A stretch of DNA of 64,000 bases from an uncultured Eubacteriales bacterium (GCA_934454845.1 CAKSGV010000003.1:1-64000), one strand, 5' to 3'; positions 52,847 through 61,116 are shown, counted from the first letter of the stretch. Program-made: numbers and translations. The notes: a model not told the origin generated them from the letters alone.

Positions 52847-52892
52847 AATATAACACTGTTATATTATAATTTCATTTAAAGCTTGTGTCAAG
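52847..52892 (-). promoter_or_regulatory. tetR promoter with operator palindrome
   Basis: Read on the minus strand: TTGACA, a 17-bp spacer, TATAAT. Directly after the -10 box lies AATATAACA, one base, TGTTATATT (52847-52865), a 19-bp palindrome overlapping the transcription start. Confidence 0.75.
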
Positions 52893-52916
52893 CAAATTTT
52901 TTAAGGGAGAAAAGTT

Positions 52917-53777
52917 TTAAAGGTTGCTTCTATTAATTTTCAAATAGAATTTAGGTGAGATGCCTTTTTCTTTTTTAAATACTCTTGCAAAGTAACTCGG
53001 ATCGTTAAAACCGTTTTCAACTGCGATTTCAGTCATCGTTTTATGAGTGGATCTCAGCTCGCGGCAAGCATTTTCTATTCTTATTTTATTAATATAATTT
53101 ATCGGAGTAGCTCCGGTTATTTCTTTAAAAGAATGGCAAAGATATTTCTTATTCAGTCCGCACACATCGGACAGATCATTTAAGTCTATTTTTTCAGTAT
53201 AGTGATCATCTATCCATTTTAGTAAATTTTCAATCTCATTTATTTTTTTTCTTCTTCTTTTTTCTGTTCCTGTTTCTATTTTATTTAAAAAATAAAGATT
53301 AAAAAAAATATTATACAATAAACTAAAGGCAGAAAGCTCAAAATATTCAGGCTTAAAATGTAAAAGATTAAAAAAAGAAATTAGATCTGCATAAAGCTTG
53401 CTTTCATCCTGATTTAGAAGAGTTGAAACTATTTTTTCCCCGCTTACTAAAGGAAATAAGATTTCCGATATTTTATCTTTATGACTCCGAAAAAGCATTT
53501 TTATATCAAAAACCAGTACTTCATATATGCAGTTATTCGGTTCGCCTCTGTGCAGAAAACCGCAGTTGACAAAAGCGATATCCCCTTGTCTTAAGCTGTA
53601 CTCCACGTTTTGAATAAAAAGCTTAAAATTTCCGCTTAAAATATGGATTATTTCAAACTCATTATGCCAATGAAGAGGCATAATATACTGAAAATAATTT
53701 TTATCAACATAGTAATATTGAAGCGGAAATTCATCGGTTCCGTGTTTTTTATTTTCGTAATAATCATAAATTTTCAT
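52917..53777 (-). CDS. AraC family regulator
   Basis: 286 residues. The cupin sensor is evident (MPLHWHNEFEIIHILSGNFK, SLRQGDIAFVNCGFLHRGEP) with metal-site-like His residues, and the C-terminal 100 residues are AraC-type (KIDLNDLSDVCGLNKKYLCH, MTEIAVENGFNDPSYFARVF). The start is uncertain: ATG 53777 fits the family best, TTG 53789 is 12 nt upstream, and only a distant AAAGGA is seen. It is divergent from the fucosidase relic and fucI and may control them. Confidence 0.85.
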   Translation of the reverse strand: MKIYDYYENKKHGTDEFPLQYYYVDKNYFQYIMPLHWHNEFEIIHILSGNFKLFIQNVEYSLRQGDIAFVNCGFLHRGEPNNCIYEVLVFDIKMLFRSHKDKISEILFPLVSGEKIVSTLLNQDESKLYADLISFFNLLHFKPEYFELSAFSLLYNIFFNLYFLNKIETGTEKRRRKKINEIENLLKWIDDHYTEKIDLNDLSDVCGLNKKYLCHSFKEITGATPINYINKIRIENACRELRSTHKTMTEIAVENGFNDPSYFARVFKKEKGISPKFYLKINRSNL

Positions 53778-53897
53778 AATTTTTTTCAAAAAATGAATTT
53801 TGTCCTTTTTTTAGTTATTATTTTTATAGTATTATATCATAAATAAGACTATAATACAATTATAAATATAATATCAGGAGAAGACTTTATAGATTGA

Positions 53898-54231
53898 TTG
53901 CCGTTTAGACAAATTCATCTTGATTTTCACACCTAGGAATTATGCCGGATGCCGGAAGTGAATTTTCTAAAGAGGATTTTGAAGAAGCTTTAAAAACGTG
54001 CTATATTTCTTCGATAACTTTATTTGCTATGAATCATCACAGCAGGAGTTATTTTCCTTCAGAAATAAATTCAAAGCATTAGACGCTTAAATCCAATCCG
54101 CTTTACGGATTATTGGCTGAAGATAAAACTCTTAAAACAGATATGTAAATCATTTTGAATTTGAAAATGGTAAGATTAGTTTTACCGTTCCTTGTTTTAA
54201 ATTACACGGAATGATAGTTAATGATTATTAG
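53898..54231 (+). pseudogene. Deleted relic of a GHL6 (fucosidase-like) glycosidase gene
   Basis: The frame from 53898 (CAGGAGAAG upstream) reads FRQIHLDFHT and stops; in the next frame MPDAGSEFSKEDFEEALKTC, ISSITLFAMNHHSRSYFPS follow, the conserved N-terminal strand-helix of GHL6 glycosidases. After a stop the text jumps to NHFEFENGKISFTVPCFKLH and GMIVNDY, the typical last residues of the same family, ending at TAG 54229. So the middle of the gene (several hundred codons in relatives) is deleted. It shows that fucI once had a glycosidase partner in the same operon. Confidence 0.75.
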
Positions 54232-54288
54232 ATAGGAAATTGCAAAGTTACAGTTCAAAAAAATTTATAGAATGAGAAGTGTGAAATA

Positions 54289-56085
54289 ATGAAAGAAAAC
54301 AGATACATAGGACAATATCCGGTAATAGGAATAAGGCCTACAATTGACAGCAGAAGAGGCGTGCTGGGAGTTCGCGAATCGCTGGAAGATCAGACTATGA
54401 ATATGGCAATATCAGCTGCAAAGCTTTTTACGGATAATTTGAGATATTCAAACGGTGAACCCGTAAAAGTCGTTGTATCCGATACAACAATAGGAAGAGT
54501 TGCGGAAGCCGCTGCCTGTGCTGAAAAATTCCGCAGGGAGGGAGTCTCAATAACACTTACTGTAACTCCGTGTTGGTGCTACGGCGCTGAAACTATGGAT
54601 ATGGAAAAGGACACGATTAAGGCTGTTTGGGGATTTAACGGAACAGAAAGACCGGGAGCTGTTTATCTTGCAAGTGTTCTTGCAACCCATGCACAAAAAG
54701 GCCTTCCCGCATTCGGAATTTACGGTCATGATGTTTGTGATGTAAATGATACGGAAATTCCCGAAGATGTTAAAGAAAAGCTTTTGCGCTTCGGAAGAGC
54801 GGCTGTTGCAGCGGCAACAATGCGCGGAAAATCATATCTTCAAATAGGATCTATCACAATGGGATTAGGAGGCTCGATAATCGATCCTCATTTTATAGAA
54901 GATTATCTTGGAATGCGTGTTGAATCAGTTGACGAGGTTGAAATCATTCGCCGAATGACCGAGGGCATTTATGATGAAAAAGAATATCAAAAAGCTTTAG
55001 AATGGTCAAAAAAATACTGCAAAATGGGATTTGATAAGAATCCTGAGAATCTTCAGCGTTCCGAAGCGCAGAAAAAAGAAGATTGGGAATTCACAGTTAA
55101 AATGTGCGTAATAATAAAAGACTTGATGAACGGTAATAAAAATTTACCGAAGGGCTGTGAAGAAGAGGCGGTAGGTCATAATGCAATCGCCGCAGGCTTT
55201 CAGGGACAGAGACAGTGGACAGACTTTTACCCGAACTGCGATTTCCCCGAAGCATTACTTAATACCTCGTTCGACTGGAACGGAGCGAGAGAACCGTATG
55301 TATTGGCAACCGAAAACGACGTGCTTAACGGTCTCGGTATGCTGTTTATGAAATTGCTCACGAACCGCGCGCAGATGTTTGCCGACGTTCGTACCTGTTG
55401 GAACGGAAAATCTGTAAAGAGAGTAACAGGCTATGATCTTGATGGCTATGCAAAAGAGGCAGACGGCTTTATTCATCTTTTAAATTCAGGTGCTTGCTGT
55501 CTTGACGCAAACGGTGCCGCAAAGGACAAAAACGGCAACGCAGTTATGAAGCCTTGGTACGAAGTAAACGAAGCCGACCAAAAGGCAATTATGGATAATA
55601 CCACCTGGAATTATGCCGACCTTGGTTTCTTTAGAGGAGGCGGATTTTCTTCTCGCTTTGAAACAAAGGCTGAAATGCCTGCCACAATGATAAGACTTAA
55701 TCTTGTAAAAGGTTTGGGACCTGTGCTCCAGATTGTAGAGGGTTGGACTGTAAACCTGCCGGAAGAGGTTAGCGATAAATTATGGAAACGCACCGACTAC
55801 ACATGGCCCTGCACCTGGTTTGCCCCGCGCATTACGGGCGAGGGCGCGTTTAAGTCCGCCTATGACGTTATGAATAACTGGGGAGCTAATCACGGCGCAA
55901 TTTCCTATGGTCATATAGGAGCGGACCTTATAACTCTTTGCTCAATACTTCGTATACCTGTTTGTATGCATAACGTACCGGATGAAAATATATTCCGCCC
56001 GGCGGCTTGGAACGCATTCGGTCAGGATAAAGAGGGAGCAGACTTCAGAGCCTGCGCAAATTATGGAGCGTGCTTCAAGAAGTGA
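54289..56085 (+). CDS. fucI: L-fucose isomerase
   Basis: 598 residues, the length of FucI (about 590). The N-terminus YPVIGIRPTIDSRRGVLGVR and ESLEDQTMNMA is characteristic, as are LTVTPCWCYGAETMDM and MGLGGSIIDPHFIEDYLGMR, GFQGQRQWTDFYPNCDFPEA with active-site residues, and ITGEGAFKSAYDVMNNWGAN near the end. The enzyme turns L-fucose into L-fuculose with a Mn ion. It follows a deleted GHL6 gene, and no fucK or fucA is in the window, so the rest of the route must be elsewhere. Confidence 0.95.
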   Translation: MKENRYIGQYPVIGIRPTIDSRRGVLGVRESLEDQTMNMAISAAKLFTDNLRYSNGEPVKVVVSDTTIGRVAEAAACAEKFRREGVSITLTVTPCWCYGAETMDMEKDTIKAVWGFNGTERPGAVYLASVLATHAQKGLPAFGIYGHDVCDVNDTEIPEDVKEKLLRFGRAAVAAATMRGKSYLQIGSITMGLGGSIIDPHFIEDYLGMRVESVDEVEIIRRMTEGIYDEKEYQKALEWSKKYCKMGFDKNPENLQRSEAQKKEDWEFTVKMCVIIKDLMNGNKNLPKGCEEEAVGHNAIAAGFQGQRQWTDFYPNCDFPEALLNTSFDWNGAREPYVLATENDVLNGLGMLFMKLLTNRAQMFADVRTCWNGKSVKRVTGYDLDGYAKEADGFIHLLNSGACCLDANGAAKDKNGNAVMKPWYEVNEADQKAIMDNTTWNYADLGFFRGGGFSSRFETKAEMPATMIRLNLVKGLGPVLQIVEGWTVNLPEEVSDKLWKRTDYTWPCTWFAPRITGEGAFKSAYDVMNNWGANHGAISYGHIGADLITLCSILRIPVCMHNVPDENIFRPAAWNAFGQDKEGADFRACANYGACFKK

Positions 56086-56092
56086 TAATAAA

Positions 56093-56398
56093 ATGAATTA
56101 CGAAAAAAGCGAATGGAACGGATTTGAAAGGCTCGATTTTGATTTAAAAGGAAGAAAAGCTACCCTTATTTGTCCGAAATTTCCTAGGAAAGATTCAAAA
56201 TGGATTTATAAAACCGAGTATTTAGATGCATTCCCGAGTTTTGACTTAGAAATGCTTAACAGAGGATATTATTTGGCTCATTTGCAAAATACTTCGCGCT
56301 GGTGTCCTAAAAAGGATACGGATAAGCTTTTGTATCTTAGAGATAATTATTACCATGTAACAGGGAAACATCCGGGATATAGAAAATACAATAACTAA
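56093..56398 (+). CDS. Truncated alpha/beta-hydrolase-type protein (probably a deletion product)
   Basis: 101 residues from ATG 56093. Residues 1-78 match the N-terminal strands of a prolyl-oligopeptidase-like hydrolase family: WNGFERLDFDLKGRKATLIC, TEYLDAFPSFDLEMLNRGYY, LAHLQNTSRWCPKKDTDK. The nucleophile elbow (GxSxG) and the rest of the fold are missing; after DTDK the text is YLRDNYYHVTGKHPGY, which may be the natural C-terminus reached through a deletion. It lies 5 nt after fucI, so relatives could be deacetylases or esterases of the same glycan route. Probably non-functional. Confidence 0.6.
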   Translation: MNYEKSEWNGFERLDFDLKGRKATLICPKFPRKDSKWIYKTEYLDAFPSFDLEMLNRGYYLAHLQNTSRWCPKKDTDKLLYLRDNYYHVTGKHPGYRKYNN

Positions 56399-56399
56399 A

Positions 56400-56432
56400 A
56401 AAAGCGAGGGAGATTTCCCTCGCTTTTTATTG
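56400..56432. terminator. Terminator after the fucI operon
   Basis: AAAAGCGAGGGA pairs with TCCCTCGCTTTT with a short loop, 12 bp, followed by TATTG. Confidence 0.88.
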
Positions 56433-56490
56433 ACAAATTTTTTTGTTGTGATATAATAAAGAAACAGGTGTTGCGCAACATATGTTTCTT
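56430..56490 (+). promoter_or_regulatory. Promoter and 32-bp operator of the second TetR operon
   Basis: TTGACA (56430-56435) and TATAAT (56452-56457), 16 bp apart. AAGAAACA (56459-56466), TGTTGCGCAACA (56469-56480) and TGTTTCTT (56483-56490) share one centre, giving a 32-bp palindrome interrupted only at two positions on each side. It lies just after the -10 box, ideal for repression. Confidence 0.82.
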
Positions 56491-56506
56491 TATGAAAGGA
56501 AAAATT

Positions 56507-57073
56507 ATGCCGAGAAATTATAAGTTTACAAAAGAAGAAATAATTCAAGCAGCAGTCGGTTTGGTAAGAGAAAAAGGCTTTTCTTCTTTGACGGCACGAT
56601 CGCTCTCGGGCACGCTTAATTCTTCTTCAAAACCGATATTCAGCGTGTTTAATAATATGGAATCTCTTCAAAAAGAGGTTATCAAAAAAGCGGATAAAAT
56701 TTATAATGCTTATTTGTCAGAAAAAATGAAAGAGTCAAAATATCCGCCGTATAAAGCGAGCGGAATGGCATATATCCGATTTGCAAAAGAAGAGAAAGAG
56801 CTTTTTAAATTGCTCTTTATGAGGGATAGGTCGGCAGAAAAAATACCTGAAAACAAAGAAGAAATCAGACCTATAATAGATATTATAATGAAAAATCTTA
56901 ATATCGGTGAAGAAAAGGCTTATAAGTTTCATTTGGAAATGTGGGTATTCGTTCACGGAATTGCCGCAATGATTTCAACGGGGTTTTTAAATTGGAGCGA
57001 GGAGTTCACAAGCAAAGCACTGACCGACGCTTATTCGGGATTAAAACTAATTTACGAGGCGGATAAAAAATGA
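56507..57073 (+). CDS. TetR family regulator
   Basis: 188 residues: HTH at the N-terminus (FTKEEIIQAAVGLVREKGFS, SLTARSLSGTLNSSSKPIFS, VFNNMESLQKEV), ligand domain with a TetR_C-type helix set (MAYIRFAKEEKELFKLLFMR). The start ATG 56507 has GAAAGGAAAAA upstream; the frame extends 39 nt over the operator, without a signal. It begins a three-gene operon with an ABC-2 transporter; the 32-bp palindrome upstream makes autorepression likely. Confidence 0.88.
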   Translation: MPRNYKFTKEEIIQAAVGLVREKGFSSLTARSLSGTLNSSSKPIFSVFNNMESLQKEVIKKADKIYNAYLSEKMKESKYPPYKASGMAYIRFAKEEKELFKLLFMRDRSAEKIPENKEEIRPIIDIIMKNLNIGEEKAYKFHLEMWVFVHGIAAMISTGFLNWSEEFTSKALTDAYSGLKLIYEADKK

Positions 57074-57798
57074 CGGCGATAAAAACTGTTGATCTATCAA
57101 AAAAATACGGCTCTAATACTGCTGTAGACAAATTAAATCTTGAAATAAACCGCGGCGAGCTTTTTTCCTTGCTCGGAGTAAACGGTGCAGGAAAAACCAC
57201 TACGATTAAAATGCTTTCCTGCTTATTAAAACCCACTTCGGGCGACGCGCTGATAGCGGATAAAAGCATAGTTAAAAATTCAAAGGAAATAAAAAATATT
57301 ATAGGCTTTTCCCCTCAGGAAACCGCAGTGGCTCCTAATCTCACGGTTTTTGAAAACTTAAGCCTTATGTGCGGAATTCACGGATTTACGAATAGTGAAA
57401 AAAATAAAAAGACGCGGGAGCTTATAGAAAAATTCAGTCTTGAAAGCGTGGAAAAAAAGAAAGCCGGAAAACTTTCCGGCGGTTATCAGAGAAGACTAAG
57501 CATTGCAATGGCGCTGATTTCAGAGCCTGAAATTCTTTTTCTAGACGAGCCTACTTTGGGACTTGACGTTATAGCGCGAAGCGAACTATGGGATATAATC
57601 AGGTCTTTAAAAGGCAAGGTCACCGTGATACTTACAACTCACTATATGGAAGAAGCGCAAAAACTCAGCGACCGCATAGGAATTATGAAAGACGGAAATT
57701 TGCTTAAGCTCGGCACGGCAGAGGAACTTATTGAAATTTCAGGTGCCGACAGCTTTGAAAATGCCTTTATTAAAATCGTGAAAGGAGAAGTAAAATGA
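57070..57798 (+). CDS. ABC-2 type transporter ATP-binding protein
   Basis: 242 residues: Walker A GVNGAGKTTTIKMLSCLL, Q-loop FSPQETAVAPNLTVFENLSL, signature KLSGGYQRRLSIAMALI, Walker B EILFLDEPTLGLD, switch TTHYMEEAQ. This is the DrrA/CcmA-like class working with an ABC-2 permease. ATG overlaps the tetR stop by 4 nt, and the permease follows with another 4-nt overlap. The exported compound is unknown; drugs or lipids are usual. Confidence 0.93.
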   Translation: MTAIKTVDLSKKYGSNTAVDKLNLEINRGELFSLLGVNGAGKTTTIKMLSCLLKPTSGDALIADKSIVKNSKEIKNIIGFSPQETAVAPNLTVFENLSLMCGIHGFTNSEKNKKTRELIEKFSLESVEKKKAGKLSGGYQRRLSIAMALISEPEILFLDEPTLGLDVIARSELWDIIRSLKGKVTVILTTHYMEEAQKLSDRIGIMKDGNLLKLGTAEELIEISGADSFENAFIKIVKGEVK

Positions 57799-58523
57799 GA
57801 TTGCTTTCTTTTTCAAGCAGAAATGTAAAAGAAATTCTGCGCGATCCTCTCACGCTCTTTTTCGGACTTGGATTTCCTGTAATTCTTCTTTTATTGCTTT
57901 CGGCTATTCAGGCGAATATTCCCGTAAGTCTTTTTGAAATTAAAAGTCTTGCGCCGGGAATAACTGTTTTCGGTCTTTCTTTTATGACGCTTTTTTCCGC
58001 AACTTTAATTGCAAAAGACCGCGAGAGCGCTTTTTTTCAAAGACTGCTCACAACACCGCTTACGGCGAGTGAATTTATTTTGGGATATGGTATTCCGATA
58101 ATTCCCATATCCGTTGCGCAGGGTGTTATTTGCTATATAACAGCGCTTTTTTTAGGTCTTGAGTTTTCAGTTAATATCATTTATGCAGTTTTAATTTTAG
58201 CCGTGATATCACTTTTCTATATTTTTTTAGGATTGCTTTGCGGCAGCGTGTTTAATGTTAAGCAAGTCGGAGGCTTTTGCGGAGCGCTTTTAACCAATTT
58301 ATCAGCCTGGCTTTCGGGAGTTTGGTTCGATCTTGATCTTGTGGGCGGTGCTTTTAAAAAAATCGCATATCTGCTGCCGTTCGTTCACGCGGCGGAGCTT
58401 GAAAAAGCAGTAATATCAGGGAATTTCTCTAAAATAGGAAGCCACCTTTTGTGGGTTATAGGTTATGCTTTTATATTAGGTATTTGCGCTGTTATTGCTT
58501 TTCTTAAAAAAATGAAGAAGTAA
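57795..58523 (+). CDS. ABC-2 type transporter permease
   Basis: 242 residues with about six membrane helices and the ABC-2 signature region LSAWLSGVWFDLDL before the last helices; AKDRESAFFQRLLTTPLTAS is the family's cytoplasmic elbow. It forms the exporter with the preceding ATPase under TetR control. Confidence 0.9.
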   Translation: MRLLSFSSRNVKEILRDPLTLFFGLGFPVILLLLLSAIQANIPVSLFEIKSLAPGITVFGLSFMTLFSATLIAKDRESAFFQRLLTTPLTASEFILGYGIPIIPISVAQGVICYITALFLGLEFSVNIIYAVLILAVISLFYIFLGLLCGSVFNVKQVGGFCGALLTNLSAWLSGVWFDLDLVGGAFKKIAYLLPFVHAAELEKAVISGNFSKIGSHLLWVIGYAFILGICAVIAFLKKMKK

Positions 58524-58609
58524 TTAACAAATAATTTAAAAATTTTCCTATAAATCGTTAAAAATAAAATATATACTGAATTTTGTAAAATTTAAAAGGA
58601 GAGTATCTT

Positions 58610-59773
58610 ATGGAAAATTTTGTTTATAATACCCCCACAAAGCTTATTTTCGGTAAAGGAGCGGTTAAAAATCTTCCCGAAGTCCTTAAACCTCTGGGCA
58701 ACAGAATTCTCTTGACTTACGGCGGAGGAAGCATTAAAAAAATCGGCCTTTATGATAAAGTTAAAGATCTTCTCTCCGATTTCGAGATTTATGAGCTTGG
58801 CGGAATAGAGCCGAATCCGAAGTATTCCACAAGTGTTCTTTCCGGCGTAAAGCTCTGTAAAGAGCATAATATTGACACGGTTTTGGCAGTAGGCGGAGGA
58901 AGTGTGCTCGATTGCTCTAAGGCTATCTGCGCCGGCGCTCTTTATGACGGCGAGCCGTGGGATCTTATTTCATATAAAGTTAAAGCAAAAGACGCTTTGC
59001 CGCTTGTAGATATTTTAACTTTAGCAGCAACAGGTTCGGAATATGACAGCGGATGCGTTATTTCAAGAACAGAAACGAATGATAAAGTAGCCTATCTCGA
59101 CGAGCATTTGTTCCCGTATGCCTCGATTTTAGATCCTGAATATACTTTCAGCGTATCTAAAAAGCAGACTGCCGCAGGTGCCGCTGACGCTATTAATCAC
59201 ATTATGGAGCAATATTTCTGCGATAAGCATTCCGATCTTGCCGACGGAATGTGCGAGTCCGCAATAAAGAGCCTTATCAAAAATGCAAAAGTCGCTCTTA
59301 GCGAGCCTGATAATTATGACGCGCGTGCAGAATTTATGGTAGACTGCTCTCTTGCCTGCAACGGTATACTTTCTATAGGCAACAGTTATTCCGGTTGGCC
59401 GTGCCACGGGATAGAGCACGCGCTAAGCGCTTATTATGATATCACTCACGGCGAGGGACTTGCTATTATTACCCCGAGGTGGATGAAGCATATCTTAAAT
59501 GATAAAACCATTGAAAGATTTGTTTCTTTCGGCACTCATATTTTCGGAATTGATCCTTCTTTGCCCGAATCCGAGATAGCCGAGAAAACTATCGATTCGG
59601 TTTATAAGCTCTTTGAATCTTTCGGAATGCCTATGAATCTTAAAGATGTCGGCATTGATGAAGAGAAAATCGACGAAATGGCAGCTCACATTGCGGATAA
59701 TGAGGGACTAGATAATGCCTGGGCGCCGTTATCACAAAAAGATATTGCAGAAATTTTAACCGATTCGCTTTAA
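58610..59773 (+). CDS. Iron-containing alcohol dehydrogenase (BDH/YqhD type)
   Basis: 387 residues of the Fe-ADH family. The nucleotide site reads DTVLAVGGGSVLDCSKAICA; the metal ligands are in DAINHIMEQYFC and CHGIEHALSAYYDITHGEGL. Similar NADPH-dependent enzymes reduce butanal, lactaldehyde and related aldehydes. AAAAGGAGAG precedes ATG 58610. It is monocistronic or loosely follows the ABC operon (86 nt gap). It could dispose of aldehydes from sugar fermentation. Confidence 0.93.
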   Translation: MENFVYNTPTKLIFGKGAVKNLPEVLKPLGNRILLTYGGGSIKKIGLYDKVKDLLSDFEIYELGGIEPNPKYSTSVLSGVKLCKEHNIDTVLAVGGGSVLDCSKAICAGALYDGEPWDLISYKVKAKDALPLVDILTLAATGSEYDSGCVISRTETNDKVAYLDEHLFPYASILDPEYTFSVSKKQTAAGAADAINHIMEQYFCDKHSDLADGMCESAIKSLIKNAKVALSEPDNYDARAEFMVDCSLACNGILSIGNSYSGWPCHGIEHALSAYYDITHGEGLAIITPRWMKHILNDKTIERFVSFGTHIFGIDPSLPESEIAEKTIDSVYKLFESFGMPMNLKDVGIDEEKIDEMAAHIADNEGLDNAWAPLSQKDIAEILTDSL

Positions 59774-59779
59774 ATTTTC

Positions 59780-59808
59780 TTGACAAAGAAAAGGTTATAT
59801 ATTATAAT
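59780..59808 (+). promoter_or_regulatory. Consensus promoter of the DUF6198-like gene
   Basis: TTGACA (59780-59785), 17 bp, TATAAT (59803-59808): a near-perfect sigma-A promoter starting 7 nt after the alcohol dehydrogenase stop. Transcription would start near 59815 and meet the terminator in the leader. Confidence 0.85.
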
Positions 59809-59824
59809 CTGTTTTAGAAAATTC

Positions 59825-59887
59825 GTGTGAATTTTTCTCGGATTAAGATTTTCGTCACACACTCTTTTTGAGTGTGTGGCTTTTTTT
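59825..59887 (+). promoter_or_regulatory. Leader with competing stem and terminator (candidate riboswitch or attenuator)
   Basis: CACACACTC (59856-59864) pairs with GAGTGTGTG (59870-59878), followed by GC and seven T: a standard terminator inside the 5' leader. GTGTGA (59825-59830) can instead pair with TCACAC (59855-59860), which would break the terminator stem. Such alternative pairing is how leader switches work. The enclosed 24 nt match no riboswitch class I know. Confidence 0.5.
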
Positions 59888-59906
59888 ATGCAAAGGGGAA
59901 GAGAGT

Positions 59907-60596
59907 ATGAAAAAAACAGAAGTTAAAAGCGAGATAGTTTATATTTTTGCCATAGTGCTGCTGGCGCTTGCGGTTGCCATTCTTTCAAGCGCGGGATTCG
60001 GAGTGTCTATGGTGGTCGCTCCGGCGTATATTTTAAGCCAAAAAACGGGTATTTTGACATTCGGGCAGGCAGAATATGTTATACAATCTGTTTTATTTTG
60101 TGTTTTCTGTTGTGTTATGAAAAAGTTCAAACCTGTATACCTTTCCTCCTTTATAACCTGTCTTGTTTACGGCGCGGTTTTGGATCTGATAAGACTTATT
60201 CCGTGTTTTAACACCGAGATAACAAAACCCGAAACTTTAAATATAGGTCTTAGAATATTTATGTTCGCTTTCGGTGCGGTTTTGACCTCTTTTTCGATAG
60301 CCCTTTTCTTTAAAACTTATCTTTATCCGCAGGTGTATGACTTTTTTGTTAAAGGCGTGAGCGAGAAATTCGGTATCAAGCGCTCGCTTTTTAAAACGGT
60401 GTTTGATCTTTCCTGCCTGGCAGTTGCCGTTATAATGAGCCTGTGCTTTTTCAAAAAGTTTGTCGGAGTAAATTTCGGCACGCTGATAATAGCTTTGTTC
60501 AACGGAACGGTCATAGGATTTTTCTCAAAAATCTTAGATAAGCATTTTGAATTCAAGCCTTTCTTTAAAAATTTCGCCGAAAAATTTTCGTTTTAA
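59907..60596 (+). CDS. YczE/DUF6198-like membrane protein
   Basis: 229 residues with five or more membrane helices: ALAVAILSSAGFGVSMVVAP near the start, ILTFGQAEYVIQSVLFCVFC, IFMFAFGAVLTSFSIALFF. The layout and the SAGFGVSMVVAPAYILS text fit the COG2364/DUF6198 group of small membrane proteins, whose function is unknown. The start ATG 59907 has AAAGGGGAAGAGAG upstream; the frame extends 39 nt into the leader. Its leader suggests regulated expression. Confidence 0.75.
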   Translation: MKKTEVKSEIVYIFAIVLLALAVAILSSAGFGVSMVVAPAYILSQKTGILTFGQAEYVIQSVLFCVFCCVMKKFKPVYLSSFITCLVYGAVLDLIRLIPCFNTEITKPETLNIGLRIFMFAFGAVLTSFSIALFFKTYLYPQVYDFFVKGVSEKFGIKRSLFKTVFDLSCLAVAVIMSLCFFKKFVGVNFGTLIIALFNGTVIGFFSKILDKHFEFKPFFKNFAEKFSF

Positions 60597-60597
60597 A

Positions 60598-60875
60598 TAT
60601 AGACAATACAATCAGAGTACAACACTTCTCATAGCGGAAAATTTGTCCGATTATATTGTCTCGTCATTTGAAATACGGCAGTATTCCTGCATTCCTCGAC
60701 TTCATAATCAAAAAAAATTTCTCGCTATGAGTCGAAGATTTTGTAAGATAACGGCGCTGTTTAGCGGCGCGGCGCCCGACCGAATAATACTGTCGTATTG
60801 TGAGCGGAGGGCAACAAAGTCGATAATCGCGCCGTTTCTTCAAAAAAGCATTGTACCCTGATTGTATTGTCTATA
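60598..60875. mobile_element. MITE-like element (about 270 bp) with 25-bp terminal inverted repeats
   Basis: TATAGACAATACAATCAGAG plus TACAA (60598-60622) is mirrored by TTGTACCCTGATTGTATTGT plus CTATA (60851-60875), with one mismatch. A TA at each edge (60600-60601 and 60872-60873) fits a two-base target duplication as in IS630/Tc1-type elements. Inside, AATACGGCAGTATT (60672-60685) pairs with AATACTGTCGTATT (60786-60799), and TCGACTTCATA with TATGAGTCGA, so the RNA would fold into a branched structure. No gene is inside. Confidence 0.8.
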
Positions 60876-60876
60876 C

Positions 60877-60926
60877 AAAAAGATACTGCCGCAATCACAA
60901 TTGTGTGATTGCGGCAGTATCTTTTT
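60877..60926. terminator. 23-bp stem bidirectional terminator
   Basis: AAAAAGATACTGCCGCAATC then ACA (60877-60899) pairs perfectly with TGTGATTGCGGCAGTATC then TTTTT (60904-60926) around loop ATTG. It sits between convergent genes and includes the last bases of the RHH gene's stop codon. Confidence 0.92.
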
Positions 60927-61068
60927 AATCTTTTTTATTTATATGCTTTTTTAAGATTATATTGATATATTGCGAAAGGGATCGGTCGTCATTTTCTGCT
61001 TGCTTTCGGAGAATATCCAAAAGATCGCTGTCTAAAGTTATGCTTATTTTTTCTTTTAGAGGCCGCAT
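60925..61068 (-). CDS. Small ribbon-helix-helix DNA-binding protein
   Basis: 47 residues from ATG 61068 (AGGTTGGTGA upstream on the minus strand): MRPLKEKISITLDSDLLDIL then RKQAENDDRSLSQYINIILK. The strand-helix-helix layout with KISITLD is Arc/MetJ type. The frame is open 108 nt upstream but without a start signal. It faces the lipoprotein gene, and direct repeats in the shared promoter region could be its operator. No toxin gene is next to it. Confidence 0.82.
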   Translation of the reverse strand: MRPLKEKISITLDSDLLDILRKQAENDDRSLSQYINIILKKHINKKD

Positions 61069-61116
61069 AATATCACCAACCTGTTTTATCTTTCCAAAAC
61101 TTTTATTAATTATACA

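Noticed and set aside
60547..60861. 104-codon plus-strand frame over the MITE
   Set aside because: It overlaps the end of the membrane protein gene in another frame and runs through the inverted repeats; no start signal.
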